Of a DNA stretch of 64,000 bases, positions 45,583 to 55,322 are shown in pieces. Made by a program: the position numbers and the translations under genes. Numbering within the stretch: position 1 is the stretch's first letter; every line of letters starts with the position of its first letter. The notes under the pieces were generated by a model. The model made no database searches. It worked only from the letters and a program-made list of their open reading frames with translations, and had not been told where the DNA came from. The DNA is from Pomphorhynchus laevis (taxonomy: Eukaryota; Acanthocephala; Palaeacanthocephala; Echinorhynchida; Pomphorhynchidae), in contig WNNJ02001567.1 of the NCBI GenBank assembly GCA_012934845.2, positions 37,893 through 101,892 of the forward strand, written 5' to 3'.

Positions 45583-48500
45583 GTAAGCAATATTAAATTT
45601 GTAAGATATTTCAGATTATCAATCAGCTTTGAAGCGTTTGACTATATTTTAATTTTCAAGTATATATTCGAATTTATATAATTGTATTAGAATTTTATAT
45701 GGCGATCGCAAATAATGACACGCTCAATTTATACAAATTGACTTTTATTTTGAATTTCAATTATTTTAACTGGATATAAGTTATATAAAATCTTATAATA
45801 ATTATTTATTATCTATTTATTGAATTTTGATTTATTGATTTAGCATTATTATTTATAATTATTTATTATCTATTTATTTTTATTTATTTTATTTTATAAT
45901 TATATTAAATACGTAGACTTACTTAGCTGAATTGATTAATTGAGATTTTGTTGTAATTAATAATCAATGCCGTAAAACCAATTTATATTTACTTAAATAG
46001 AAAAGTGCTGTCGTTGAATGCAGTCTGGTCTATTTAACTTATAGTATCGCTGAAATCTATCTCATCATAATATTCAATTGAATTTACTTTTATTCAGCTA
46101 ACAATTTATGATTATTTCATTTTTTTAATAAAGAACTACATTTAACCATAACATTTGGATAAACAGATATTCGTTAAAACGGAAGTCTCTAAATCATAGA
46201 AATGAAAGAAATTAACTATTACCGTCAGAAATATAATAATTACTTATTGAATTTATATAAATATTCTTGTACTTTAATTAACCTTATTGATTGTAATTAA
46301 TCCGCCACCTTTGATTAATTTTCCCACATGTTTGCTTTTGCTTGGATCGCTTAGGTAAGTATTGATATAAAAGGCGATATTTTGACAACTTCGAAAATTT
46401 TTTGAACATACTGTTCTGAAAACATTTACACATATTTTCTCGTTTGGATCGCTTAAAGCAAGTCAAGTTACTTTAATCATGTGAGCGTTCGACAACTTCC
46501 GCAAGCTTTGGAACACACTTTTCCGAAAACACATATACGTACGTGTTGCACGAACGGAATATGGAACGAGCACTTGATGTACAGTTACTATCAGCAATTT
46601 AATATAATGCTAGCATAACGGACATAAAAGTGCGGTGGTTCGTATTAGTAACGACTCCAAGAAAAAGGGACAGCTTGTATGTTTTATTTCTTACACAATT
46701 GCATATTCAATAAATATTCAATAGACGACATTATTTGTACGTTAATCTTGAAAGTTATAAAAGTTTCTGTATTTTGAAGAATCCCTAAGAGCAGATAAAA
46801 AGGGATCGAGTCATTCGGGCAATGAACAAAATAGTAAACTGGACGATGAGAGCTACTTAATTGATGAATGCAGCTTGGACAAGTCATGCTACTTTGGTAG
46901 TGAACCCGGTAAGAAAGTATAAGTTAGTTACTCAATTAAGTAAATTGAGTAAAAAACTATACGACTTTAATTTTTACGAAACATTTGAAAGAATTACTGT
47001 GATTACCTTATGCTCAGAAATATTTGTACATTTTAATGTATCCAGTATTAAAATTAGATAATTTGAGTAGCTAAGGAACTGTATGTAAATATTATTTGTA
47101 TATAATTTTTCTACGAGTGCCATTTCGCTAAATAAGCGACTAATTAAACGGTGAACAATGGCAATGACAGTGCACTTGAACATATTTGCTTTACAATTAC
47201 AAAACTTTATTAAATACAAAGTTTGTAAATTAATTTCCTAATTTACATATTTTTAAGTTGAAAAATTAAAGTGTACTTCTATCGTATATATAATCTACTC
47301 TCATACAAATTTTGCAACAATTTATTTATCTTTCATCTTTAGTTGTAGATCTTTATGTCTAATAAATTGTTAAGATGATTTTAAGAAGACCAACTATTAC
47401 TGCATCTTTTACGTATTATGTACAACGAAATGTCACTCGTTGTATACTGTTTCATTCATATTTCTAAACTAAGATTCACAAAAAGTTAACGATATTATTC
47501 CTAAATATAGAGACTTATAGCAGTGTTGCCAGATTAAACAGGATTCAAGTGTACTAGATTGTTCAAAAGAAGCAGATTTCCCATCAAAGTAATCAAAATA
47601 CCCTGATAAATAGGGAGTTTCAACGCGTTTTTAAATATGCCTTTTATTTATAATAATGTTTATTCTAGAATAGTTCAATTTTTGGAAAATCACACCAACT
47701 TGAACTATTAATAATAAAATTTAAAAAATTAATTATTATAACGATAAATTATTACAGGATTAAAGCCAAAGCTAACTACCATAAAATGGATAAGATATCA
47801 GAAACTTAATTGAACATGGTATCTAAATAACCAAGCTTTTAGTAGGCTGAATGCACATTGTAGTAACCTGGCCGTTTTAAGAATCGCAGAATCGGCTACT
47901 TGCAGTCAGTCTGACAGTACTATCATCATATACAGGTAATGCAGGAGATACCTAGCACGATGAAATGCCTTTGGATGTCTTTCACAATGCTTATGAAATC
48001 TCTTTTTTTCAGGGTTCATAAAGCAAGTGTATTGTTTAATTAGTTTTTTTATAACATAAATTGTTGATAGTTTAAAATAGATTAAGCTATTTTAGAATTG
48101 TGGCATAATAGATGACTTTCCTTTAGAGTAGCTCCAAACCCTTTATAGGGAAATGAATGTTGATAGATCAAAGTTAATTAATATATTCAGGAATTATTCC
48201 AAAGTTGTGGATTTTCATCCCGAATAGTCCAATAGACACGGAAGACACGTAACTACGTGGGAAATAGTTGTGATGTCATGGAAGAAAGAAACAAGCAAAA
48301 AGGAGAAGGCTAGTTATTCTTACCAACGACTGGGTATATCAGCCGAGTTAGAAGCAGTGGGTATCCATTGTATTGGTGTCCCATGCATATCCTGTAAGAA
48401 AAGGTTACCCATTGGCACCGTTTTCGCTCTTCCTTTGAGGACTGAGTAATAAACACCTAAGTTATCAGTGTGTATTTCAGCGTCTGGTACAGTTTATAAC

Positions 48501-49451
48501 CACACCAGGCGGCTAAAAGTTCAGCCTCAAAAATTGGAAGTTCATATGGTAGTTCATAAGTATACAACTTCCCTTCCGAATTAACGATACCAATTTGAGT
48601 TTTGGTGGCATCCACGAAGATCTTTTCGCGACATGGTTTTCGTGGTTTGGGAAGAATCAGGGGCTCCTTATCAATGAGCCACTCCAGAAACCAGGACTGC
48701 CAAGGCTCATCCTGGTAAAGGAGCTTATGCGCAGTGGAAAAGAAAGGCAGATGGTAGTTAATCATAGTTAATTTATTAATATTATATAATTACATAAATA
48801 TTATTATTTAAATGATTTGAATAATAATTTGGTAATTAATCTTACATAAACCAAATGATATATGTAACAAAGACGATAAGAAATCATGATTAGGATCTGC
48901 TATGTTATCAGGTTTTAGCTACCTCTATCCTTTAACTCAACATGGCAGCGGAGCAAACTACATGCAAATGATTTATTTCCTTCTATATAATGTGATTATT
49001 TAAGGTAGTGTCTACTATTTATCAATAAATAGTAAAGTGTAATTGAGAAATATAGTTTTAAATTTCCTAATTCGTACTTTATGCCTGATTAAAGAAAATT
49101 CATTAACGATTTATTTTATAAAAAGGTCCAGACATATTCAAATATTGCACATCTGACAGAAAGTCATATATTGACTCAATTGTAAGCTGTCCTGCCGAGT
49201 TAGTTAATGCAAATGGTATGTATCGCTTTCAGCAAAATTATCATTTTGACTATTTATAATAGAAATTTACTTATCTTTCGGCAGGTAACTTTGAAAGTTT
49301 TGGTTTCAAATACTATAACGTAAATAAGCCAACGAAATCATGGCGCCGACAACCTATGTGGATTGATTGTGAATCGTTGGACGTTGCTTCGTATATTGAC
49401 AGCGACGACATTGATAAGTTGAATGAGTTTGATGATTGCGACAGCTTTTAG
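45429..49451 (+). CDS. MGCC-start protein, predicted lipid-anchored, copy 1
   Basis: Four exons: 45429-45582, 46795-46908, 49126-49215, 49285-49451. Every junction is phase 1 and the sum is 525 nt, 174 residues. Donors GTAAGC, GTAAGA, GTATGT, GTATGT; acceptors GAGCAG, TAAAAAG, TCGGCAG. The N terminus MGCCFSKHVK is a textbook N-myristoylation plus dual palmitoylation signal with basic residues following, so membrane attachment is inferred. The rest is Ser/Asp-rich and likely disordered (SISDKDD, HLSGSSTD, KLDDESYLIDE), with an aromatic/basic patch FGFKYYNVNKPTKSWRRQP and an acidic end (SYIDSDDIDKLNEFDDCDSF). No catalytic domain recognised; I do not know its family. Coding is supported by consistent phases, composition unlike the flanks and near-exact conservation between units. 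Introns 1 and 2 hold Naiad and virus-like debris. Confidence 0.75.
45715..45940 (+). mobile_element. Naiad 3'-tail piece E (MGCC intron 1)
   Basis: Shares the AT-rich tail with 3,330-3,510: TTGACTTTTATTTTGAATTTC, GATTTAGCATTATTAT and ACGTAGACTTACTTAGCTGA. A short terminal remnant. Confidence 0.65.
46795..46908 (+). CDS. MGCC gene copy 1, exon 2
   Basis: 114 bp, encodes the GSSHSGNEQNSKLDDESY and CSLDKSCYFGSEP segments. Confidence 0.75.
48330..48768 (-). mobile_element. hepadnavirus-like RNase H fossil, unit 1
   Basis: Fossil fragment of a reverse-transcribing element in MGCC intron 2, opposite strand. The minus-strand open stretch (48,765-48,457) shows VDATKTQIGI, then LPIFEAELLAA; just beyond lies a separate NSADIPSR motif. 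Hepadnavirus RNase H has ADATPTGWGL, LPIHTAELLAA and NPADDPSR in the same order; Ty3/Gypsy, BEL and DIRS RNases H end differently. Closest kin may be hepadnaviruses or the HEART retrotransposons of arthropods. Broken, partial (RT end and RNase H only), cut at its upstream side by a Naiad insertion; older than the duplication. Confidence 0.5.
48770..49060 (-). mobile_element. truncated Naiad copy D (MGCC intron 2)
   Basis: Minus-strand Naiad end. 48,897-48,960 is a diverged pseudoknot region: CTGCTATG pairs with CATGGCAG (one wobble), and one base pair of the second helix appears changed on both sides. Ends about 65 bp before exon 3. Confidence 0.75.
49126..49215 (+). CDS. MGCC gene copy 1, exon 3
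   Basis: 90 bp, encodes PDIFKYCTSDRKSY and SCPAELVNAN. A truncated Naiad copy lies just upstream in the intron. Confidence 0.75.
49285..49451 (+). CDS. MGCC gene copy 1, exon 4 and stop
   Basis: Follows a 69-bp intron; ends DDCDSF-TAG. AATAAA at 49,515-49,520. Confidence 0.78.
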
Positions 49452-49514
49452 ATGGATCCGACTAAATGACTAAATATGAAAGAAATTCCAATTTTAGAAT
49501 TTTTGATCATGCTC

Positions 49515-49520
49515 AATAAA
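49515..49520 (+). terminator. polyadenylation signal, MGCC gene copy 1
   Basis: AATAAATAAA 64 bases after the stop codon; repeated at 59,411-59,416 in unit 2. Confidence 0.55.
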
Positions 49521-50150
49521 TAAAACATTTTAAATGATCTCTTATTTGAGCTGGTTTAAAAAACCATTACTAGTTACAAATTTAATAAATATATAATTCC
49601 AAGTGGCATTTTATCTCTTAATTATCAATCAATCTAGCGTGGAGCATTGCTAGAGCACTTTCCAAAATTATCAAACCTAAAGAATACGCTTTTACGATTG
49701 TATGCAAACAAAATCGATACTCTTTTATATAAAATCAGTTTGCCTTCTGTAATCAAAAAAATTGATTGCAAAGTTTGTACAACTTTGAATTATGAACCTT
49801 TATAAATAGAACGGTATATTGTTTAACGATGAGTTTGATGTGCTTTTAAATCGTTCAGGCCGTTTAGTCATCGAAAGGGATAATAAAATAAAAAATATTG
49901 TTCACAATATTTCAACTATTGCAATAGTTCTTTTCATGAGCCATGTTTTTAGGTATATGTAGTTTTACATATGTAGTCTTAGCGACACCTCCGATTTGCT
50001 CCGGCACAGACGATATAAAATATATCCTTACTGCACCATCGATTCATTGTTATAAAATTCCACTAGGACGATATATTACAGATCGTGGCGGGCAAATGCA
50101 GCACGAACTCATCTTTGCGATAAAAACCCCATTACGAGATCGTAATTTTC
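49521..50150. other. unassigned region downstream of MGCC copy 1
   Basis: An 85-residue plus frame (49,943-50,200) with a hydrophobic start and CSGTDDIKYILTAPS has no family I recognise. Repeated at 59,417-60,046. Confidence 0.35.
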
Positions 50151-50350
50151 GAATAGTACATACCATTCGAAATGGTATATCGAATAGTATATATCAATGA
50201 TACATCGAATTGTTCCTCAAATGGTATACCAATGATACATAAAATTGTCCATCGAATAATATATACTATTCCATGGTATATACTATTACATTGTATATAC
50301 CATCGTAATTTTCGAATGGTATATAATAATAAAAATATAATGGTATATGA
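50150..50350. repeat. GGTATA/TATACC-rich tract, unit 1
   Basis: About ten copies of GGTATA or its complement TATACC/TACCAT, often as CCATGGTATA or ATGGTATATxx, mixed with AT dinucleotides. Many small palindromes. Copy at 60,046-60,246. Confidence 0.7.
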
Positions 50351-50772
50351 TCTCTTGATAATAATATTATTATTCACCAGAATAATGAAGGCTTCTTGGC
50401 GAATGAGTCCATTATATTTATAAAAATTAAAGTCTTTAATGTGAGGACCAACACACCACAAATATTGTGTGAAATTTGGCCTCGTACTCTGGATGCAGGC
50501 GGATGTAGCTCGATATATAGCAACGACGAGTCGTCTCTTTATATAGTGGATGCGTAATCACATTTGTTGTTTCCACTCGTTTTGAGTTTAGTAGCTTCAT
50601 TAATTGCATAGCCGAATCCTTTTTCAAGGTTCATTGATAAAGCGAATATCTGTTTCATGTAACTCGTTAAAAATGTCACCGGTGAGGCCCTGATCAAAAG
50701 TACTTCACAATTTATTAGAATATTCAAATTGTGTGGTGCATATATGATTCCTATCACTGATTCCAAGTCATT

Positions 50773-50830
50773 CTTGAAGATTGTGTATTACTCTTGAAGA
50801 TTGTAAAGTACTTGAAGATTGTGAAGTATC
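50773..50830. repeat. CTTGAAGATTGT triplication
   Basis: Three copies at 50,773, 50,793 and 50,811 (periods 20 and 18), just upstream of LINE E ORF1; could be promoter-like repeats of the LINE 5' UTR. Confidence 0.7.
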
Positions 50831-50888
50831 ACTTTACGAGAGTAAATTGATTGTCGTTGCATCAAAATCGAGCAACTTTAAAACTTAA

Positions 50889-51950
50889 ATGCTGGAAATT
50901 ACAGGTATTTCTACGATTTCTTCTATCGACAACGACTCTAAGATGAGTGTTTCAACTTCTAATAATCTATTGGGTGAGGAGATACTTCCCCCAATCTCCA
51001 AACTCAAGAACCTACTAATTATTAAACTTTTCGGACCTGTTGAAAGACACATTATGCTTAACATATGCCTTATACGTTTGTTAAAAACTATGATAACTGT
51101 AGTAAAGTATCTTTAAACAGAAATCAAGATCTCCTTCGCTACTCCTGATTTGGCTAAAGAATTTGAATCTTTTTTCAATGCTAACTTTTCTAAACTTGGT
51201 TCCATTCCACACAAGTCTGTAATGGCTTTTGTCAAGATATCAAACCTGCGTTTTTATCTAAAGGAGAAAGATATTGAGTCCCTGAAAATACTGCAAAATT
51301 TCGAATTTGGGAAGGTTATAGGGAAGAGTGGGCTAATACCGCCTCTAACGTTTTGCTCCGCAAATTTTGATACAGCAGAGATCCTTGTTAAGTCATTGTT
51401 TAACCCCTCCATGGGGTACAACTTGAAATTCCAACTACCTTACTTGAATGATCTCAAATTCCCCCACTGCAACTCCTGCTAAAAGTGAGGACATTTAGTG
51501 TCTAATTGCAATGCTATTCGGACGTGTGGATTTTGCAGTTCGCAGAACCGCCCGCATGCAGCTCGAGGGAAATGTGAAGCTACCCCTAAATGTTCAAATT
51601 ATGGACTTGACCATCTCGTTTGGTCATGGAAATGCATATTTTTCTAACAATACAGATCTAAATTCTCCTCACCAACACAAGCCATTAAAGAGGCTCCCAG
51701 CTTCTTAAATTCGACCTCTTAAATGTCCGATGAGGATATATTCAGATTGCTTGATTTGAATAAACAAAGTATTTACAGGTCAATCGAAAGCCTTGTTGCT
51801 GAACAACTTTCTGTATTGTTTACACGCCGGAAATCGCTAAACAAACTGTCTTGGCTGAGTCCAAAAAGAGGGGGCATCTGCTCACGCCGTACCACTATCA
51901 AAATCGGCAAACTTCTGTATGATAAAGTTTATAAGGCCTGACTGGAAAAT
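50889..51950 (+). pseudogene. LINE E ORF1, gag-like with zinc knuckles
   Basis: Open pieces: 50,889-51,116 (ISTISSIDNDSK; Ser-rich start), 51,150-51,482 (PDLAKEFESFFNANFSKL; gag-like core to HCNSC), then a stop and a frame change through the knuckle region CGHLVSN-C, CGFCSSQNRPH and CSNYGLDH, and 51,723-51,941 (MSDEDIFRLLDLNKQS). ORF1 of this LINE; binds RNA by inference from the knuckles. Broken by a stop after HCNSC and at least one frameshift. Confidence 0.7.
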
Positions 51951-52295
51951 AAAGATCTCGCTCGTGGGTTAGTACTCGCTCTGGATATAGTAAGTGATGT
52001 AAGTGGTAACCTTTCCGCCGCTTGTTCTGTCTAGTGTTGAGGAAATCCCACCCAGCTAACCGAACATAATGCAGAGTACTTGTTACTCTTTTACACTGAC
52101 TATCCTTCAGTGGAACTCGGGAGGAGCTTCTGCACTTAGGTTTATATCTTGTAGAGATTCAAATGTTATAGTCCTTCAGATAATGCGGTCTATCCGTCTC
52201 CCCCAGGACATTACGCGATTCATCCCTAAGCACATTTGTACCTGCCATAACACAATTAAACAAAAAAGTTTTTACTGCATTCACAACCACACTTA

Positions 52296-53528
52296 ATGTC
52301 ACAAAATGCGTTACTTATAGTCAATTGTTTGGACGCCACTCAACGTGTGTTTAGTGATGGCGGTTGGTCACTGTTTGCGGTTAGGCTGCATGAGCTATTG
52401 CCCATTAATTGTGCCGTCGCTGCTGCCACATCTCTCCTTTCCCACTCTTCTGCGAGTTCATCGTACCTGACTGGTTTTTTCCGACACCTTGTTCCCCTCC
52501 GAATCGTCTCCGAAGGTATATGATCATTAAGTTCCTCACTCCCTGTTATTTCGGTTACTCCTCTGTTCGTGTTCACCTCTTTATTTGTTCTTAGATCATC
52601 TGCATGTCTTCGTCTTTCTCCATTTTGGGTGTTTACCACATATGAACCCCACCCAGTCCGGTCTATATAGATCCAGGCTGCCATTGTCTAGTCAGTTGGT
52701 TTCGTACCCACACTACCTGATGTACGTCGAATTGTTGTGGCCTCGCGTTAACGTCATGACGTTCTTTCTGTTTCTCTCTGTGCCTTTGCACCGTAGTTTG
52801 TGTAGTTGGTCGTAGTCTGTCCCATATAGTTTTTAGTCTTGTACCATATAGTAACTCCGCAGGTGCGTTCCCCGTACTACCCTGAAAAGGTAGCACGGGG
52901 AATTTTTTCTCGGTGCCCTCAAGAAAATTCAACTCGGCGTTTAAATGTTCCGATAAAACGTTCAATTAACTCATTGGTTTGTGGGTGAAATGGCGAGGCT
53001 TTGATGTGTCGAATTCCATTCGCCTTGCAAAATTCTGTGAATTCTCCTGACTGAAATGGGGGTCCATTGTCTGATACAATTTCACGAGGTATACCTATCC
53101 TTGCTAACAATTCACGTATATCAGCTATTGTTTCAACAGCATTAGTGCTACGTACTGGTATAATTTCTGACCAATGACTTTGAGCGTCGATTAGAGCCAA
53201 ATACATTTGTCCATCAATGGGGGCTGCAAAATCAACGTGTATCCGAGTCCACACTTCTGCAGGAACATCCCATTGGTGTAGGGGTTGGTGGGCAGATTTC
53301 GGTTGTTGTTTCTGACAAAATGAACAGCTGTCTACCGATTGCTAGATCTCTGTATTTATAATAGGCCACCAGCAATATAGTCGCGCTAGATGTCGCATTG
53401 CGGATATTCCTGGATGTCCACGGTGGAGTGTTTCCAAAGCTTTGTAACGAATGCTTCTCGGGATGACAATGCGCTGTAACCATAACAAAATACCGATTTC
53501 GTTTGAAAGTTCGTGTTTGGATAGAGCA
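52296..53528 (-). mobile_element. Ty3/Gypsy integrase fossil nested in LINE E, unit 1
   Basis: Fossil of an LTR-retroelement, minus strand, inside LINE E. In transcription order: integrase zinc-binding region (about 53,500-53,280), integrase core (53,254-52,919) with the VDFAAP, DNGPPF and HPQTNE blocks, and C-terminal region (to about 52,340). No LTR seen, so this is a partial copy. Broken in a few places. Younger than LINE E, older than the tandem duplication. Confidence 0.8.
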
Positions 53529-53569
53529 TTCCCAATCCAGCCCAATAGAGCATTGGGCTGGATTGGGAA
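53529..53569. repeat. perfect 18-bp inverted repeat at the Gypsy/LINE junction, unit 1
   Basis: TTCCCAATCCAGCCCAAT and its exact complement around a 5-base loop, sitting exactly between the reversed integrase fossil and the resumed LINE RT. Duplicate at 63,425-63,465. Confidence 0.9.
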
Positions 53570-54297
53570 AATTGGTCTTGACAAAGTTTTGTAGGAATCA
53601 CTATCCTTACATAATGATGAAGCCACTCAATCACCTCAACCAATCACGCCTCGGGGAGACTTTAGGAGTAGAGATCTTTCTGTATCAGATATCCTTAACT
53701 CCTGGGGTTCTCTTCCGGGCACCTCACAATCCGTCGCTCCTCTCTCTTCTCGTGTCTGTCAGCTTTTGACAGACGAACAAAGAAGAGAAGTGGTCGTCAC
53801 AATGCTATTAGCGGCCCCATTTGAGTTGACCGTCATCAACATTAGTAGACGTACATTTCTACCTAAGAAAAATCCGATTTCTTGTCTCTAAGAGCTGCAG
53901 CACATTTCGATTCAAAATTCCTTCATATCGATCTCTGAAAAGCGCTTGCGCGTAGAATTCGCAATCATCTGAGTAGGCAAAATTTAATACCACACAGTTT
54001 CCATGGGTTCGCAAAAGTCGCTTGGTGTATTCAGCAGTGGGTGAAGTGCATCAGTTTTGTAAGGATAATAGTCATCAACTTGCTGTTGCTGTTTTTCTTG
54101 ATTTTTCTGTTGCATTTGATCGCATATCCATTCCGTTTGTGATCTCTTCTCTCAGGTCCCTCGGGCTGCCTGCGAGAATTGTTAACAGGATGGAGATACC
54201 GCTGTACACCAAGCCCTTCTATTAAGAAAACGACCCTGAAGCGCGTCAGTTTTACCCTATTACCGGTGTGCCTCAGTGATCCCCTCTTTCTCATATT

Positions 54298-54855
54298 TTG
54301 TTATTTGCTGCTTCTATTATACTCTTTAAAATATTTAAACGCGAACAATGTCTAGTAGTATACGCTGATGATACGACATCCCTGTTCTCTGGACGCAGAT
54401 GCAAAGACGTAGTCTCGGACTTTAGCCGTTTCATTTTTAGATTAAAAGACCAGTTACCCAAGTCTAATCTTATTTTAAACTTCGCTAAATCGCAGGTGAT
54501 TGTCTTTCATGGCGCCCCCGCAACAAAGCAAAAGATTAAGAGATTAGCACTCTCTGCACTCTCCTTCATTTTGACTAATCAACCACTCCCTATCTCCACG
54601 AGTCGAGTAAAATACCTGGTGTTCACCATTACGGGAAACTTGTCATCGAAAGCCGACCTGGATAGACTTAAACGTTTCGTGAAGAGAGCTAGATGGGCTC
54701 TGAAACGAGCCCAGCATCTGTCATTGAAATCGAAAACTCAGGTGCGCATCTACGGCACTTGGGCTATCTCGGGATTAGTCTTCTTCTCTAGAGGACGTCC
54801 CCCAGAGCAGAGGCTAAAGTTTCTCAAGCTCTTTGTCTCTCGAATACCCAGCTGA
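54298..54855 (+). pseudogene. LINE E reverse transcriptase, palm and thumb
   Basis: 185-residue frame with the intact catalytic box VVYADDTTSLFSGRRC, then the thumb region ending VFFSRGRPPEQRLKF and a stop after SRIPS. The fingers and motif A (VFLDFSVAFDRI) lie in the preceding open piece 54,022-54,225; motif B region follows in another frame and includes a stop. The matching LINE A region extends farther 3', so E is cut at its 3' end, at the edge of the duplication unit. Confidence 0.8.
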
Positions 54856-55322
54856 AAAACTTTATAGTTTTTAAGTATTTGCATATTTAAGAATTACGCT
54901 TTAAAGAATAAATCTTATAAATGAATAAATAGTTTTTTCTCTACTTTCTAAATATTTCGACGTATTAAAGAGTAATTTTTTATCTTCTTTAATTTTCTTT
55001 ATACTATTTGAAAAATATCAAAACTATCATATATTTATAAATTTTAAATATATTTTTCAGTGCATCGATGCACTCTATTATAACTTTAGTAACTTAATTT
55101 TTGAGTTAATCCGTTGTTATCGTAATTATATTTTAGTCGGGATACAGCCTAGCAGATAATTCAATCGGCCGTATTCTTAAGTTTGTTTTATTGCTCAAAG
55201 TTTCGTTGTCATTTCTTGCATAGTAACATTCGCGCCAAAAATCAACACAGTTTATTAACCTCAAATGTTAATCGTGAACTTAAAAATAATATTGTTTAAA
55301 AAAAGATATAAAGAAGCTTTAA

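Larger units (their letters stand above)
50880..54855 (+). mobile_element. LINE copy E, interrupted, unit 1
   Basis: Best-preserved copy of the A/B/D family, plus strand. ORF1 from about 50,889 to 51,950; start of ORF2 (APE, LTILQWNSGGA) at about 52,087; then interrupted at about 52,296-53,528 by a reversed Ty3/Gypsy fossil; RT resumes at about 53,570 and ends at 54,855 near RIPS-stop. About 0.5-1 kb of endonuclease is missing at the interruption. Inactive. Confidence 0.8.
45000..54890. repeat. tandem duplication, unit 1
   Basis: Matches 54,895-64,000 with a constant offset of 9,894 growing to 9,896 through small indels. Contains the MGCC gene, Naiad pieces, the hepadnavirus-like RNase H fossil, a GGTATA-rich tract, LINE E and a nested Gypsy fossil. 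Divergence is a few scattered substitutions per kb. The left boundary lies near 44,990-45,010 at AAGAATAAAT; the right end is just after the LINE at about 54,860-54,895. Confidence 0.95.

Noticed and set aside
52296-52815. Plus-strand frames over the LINE/Gypsy region
   Set aside because: Shadows of the minus-strand integrase C-terminal region.
52340-53254. Domesticated integrase gene, because it is preserved in both units
   Set aside because: Preservation is explained by the recent duplication, and the copy is broken in both.
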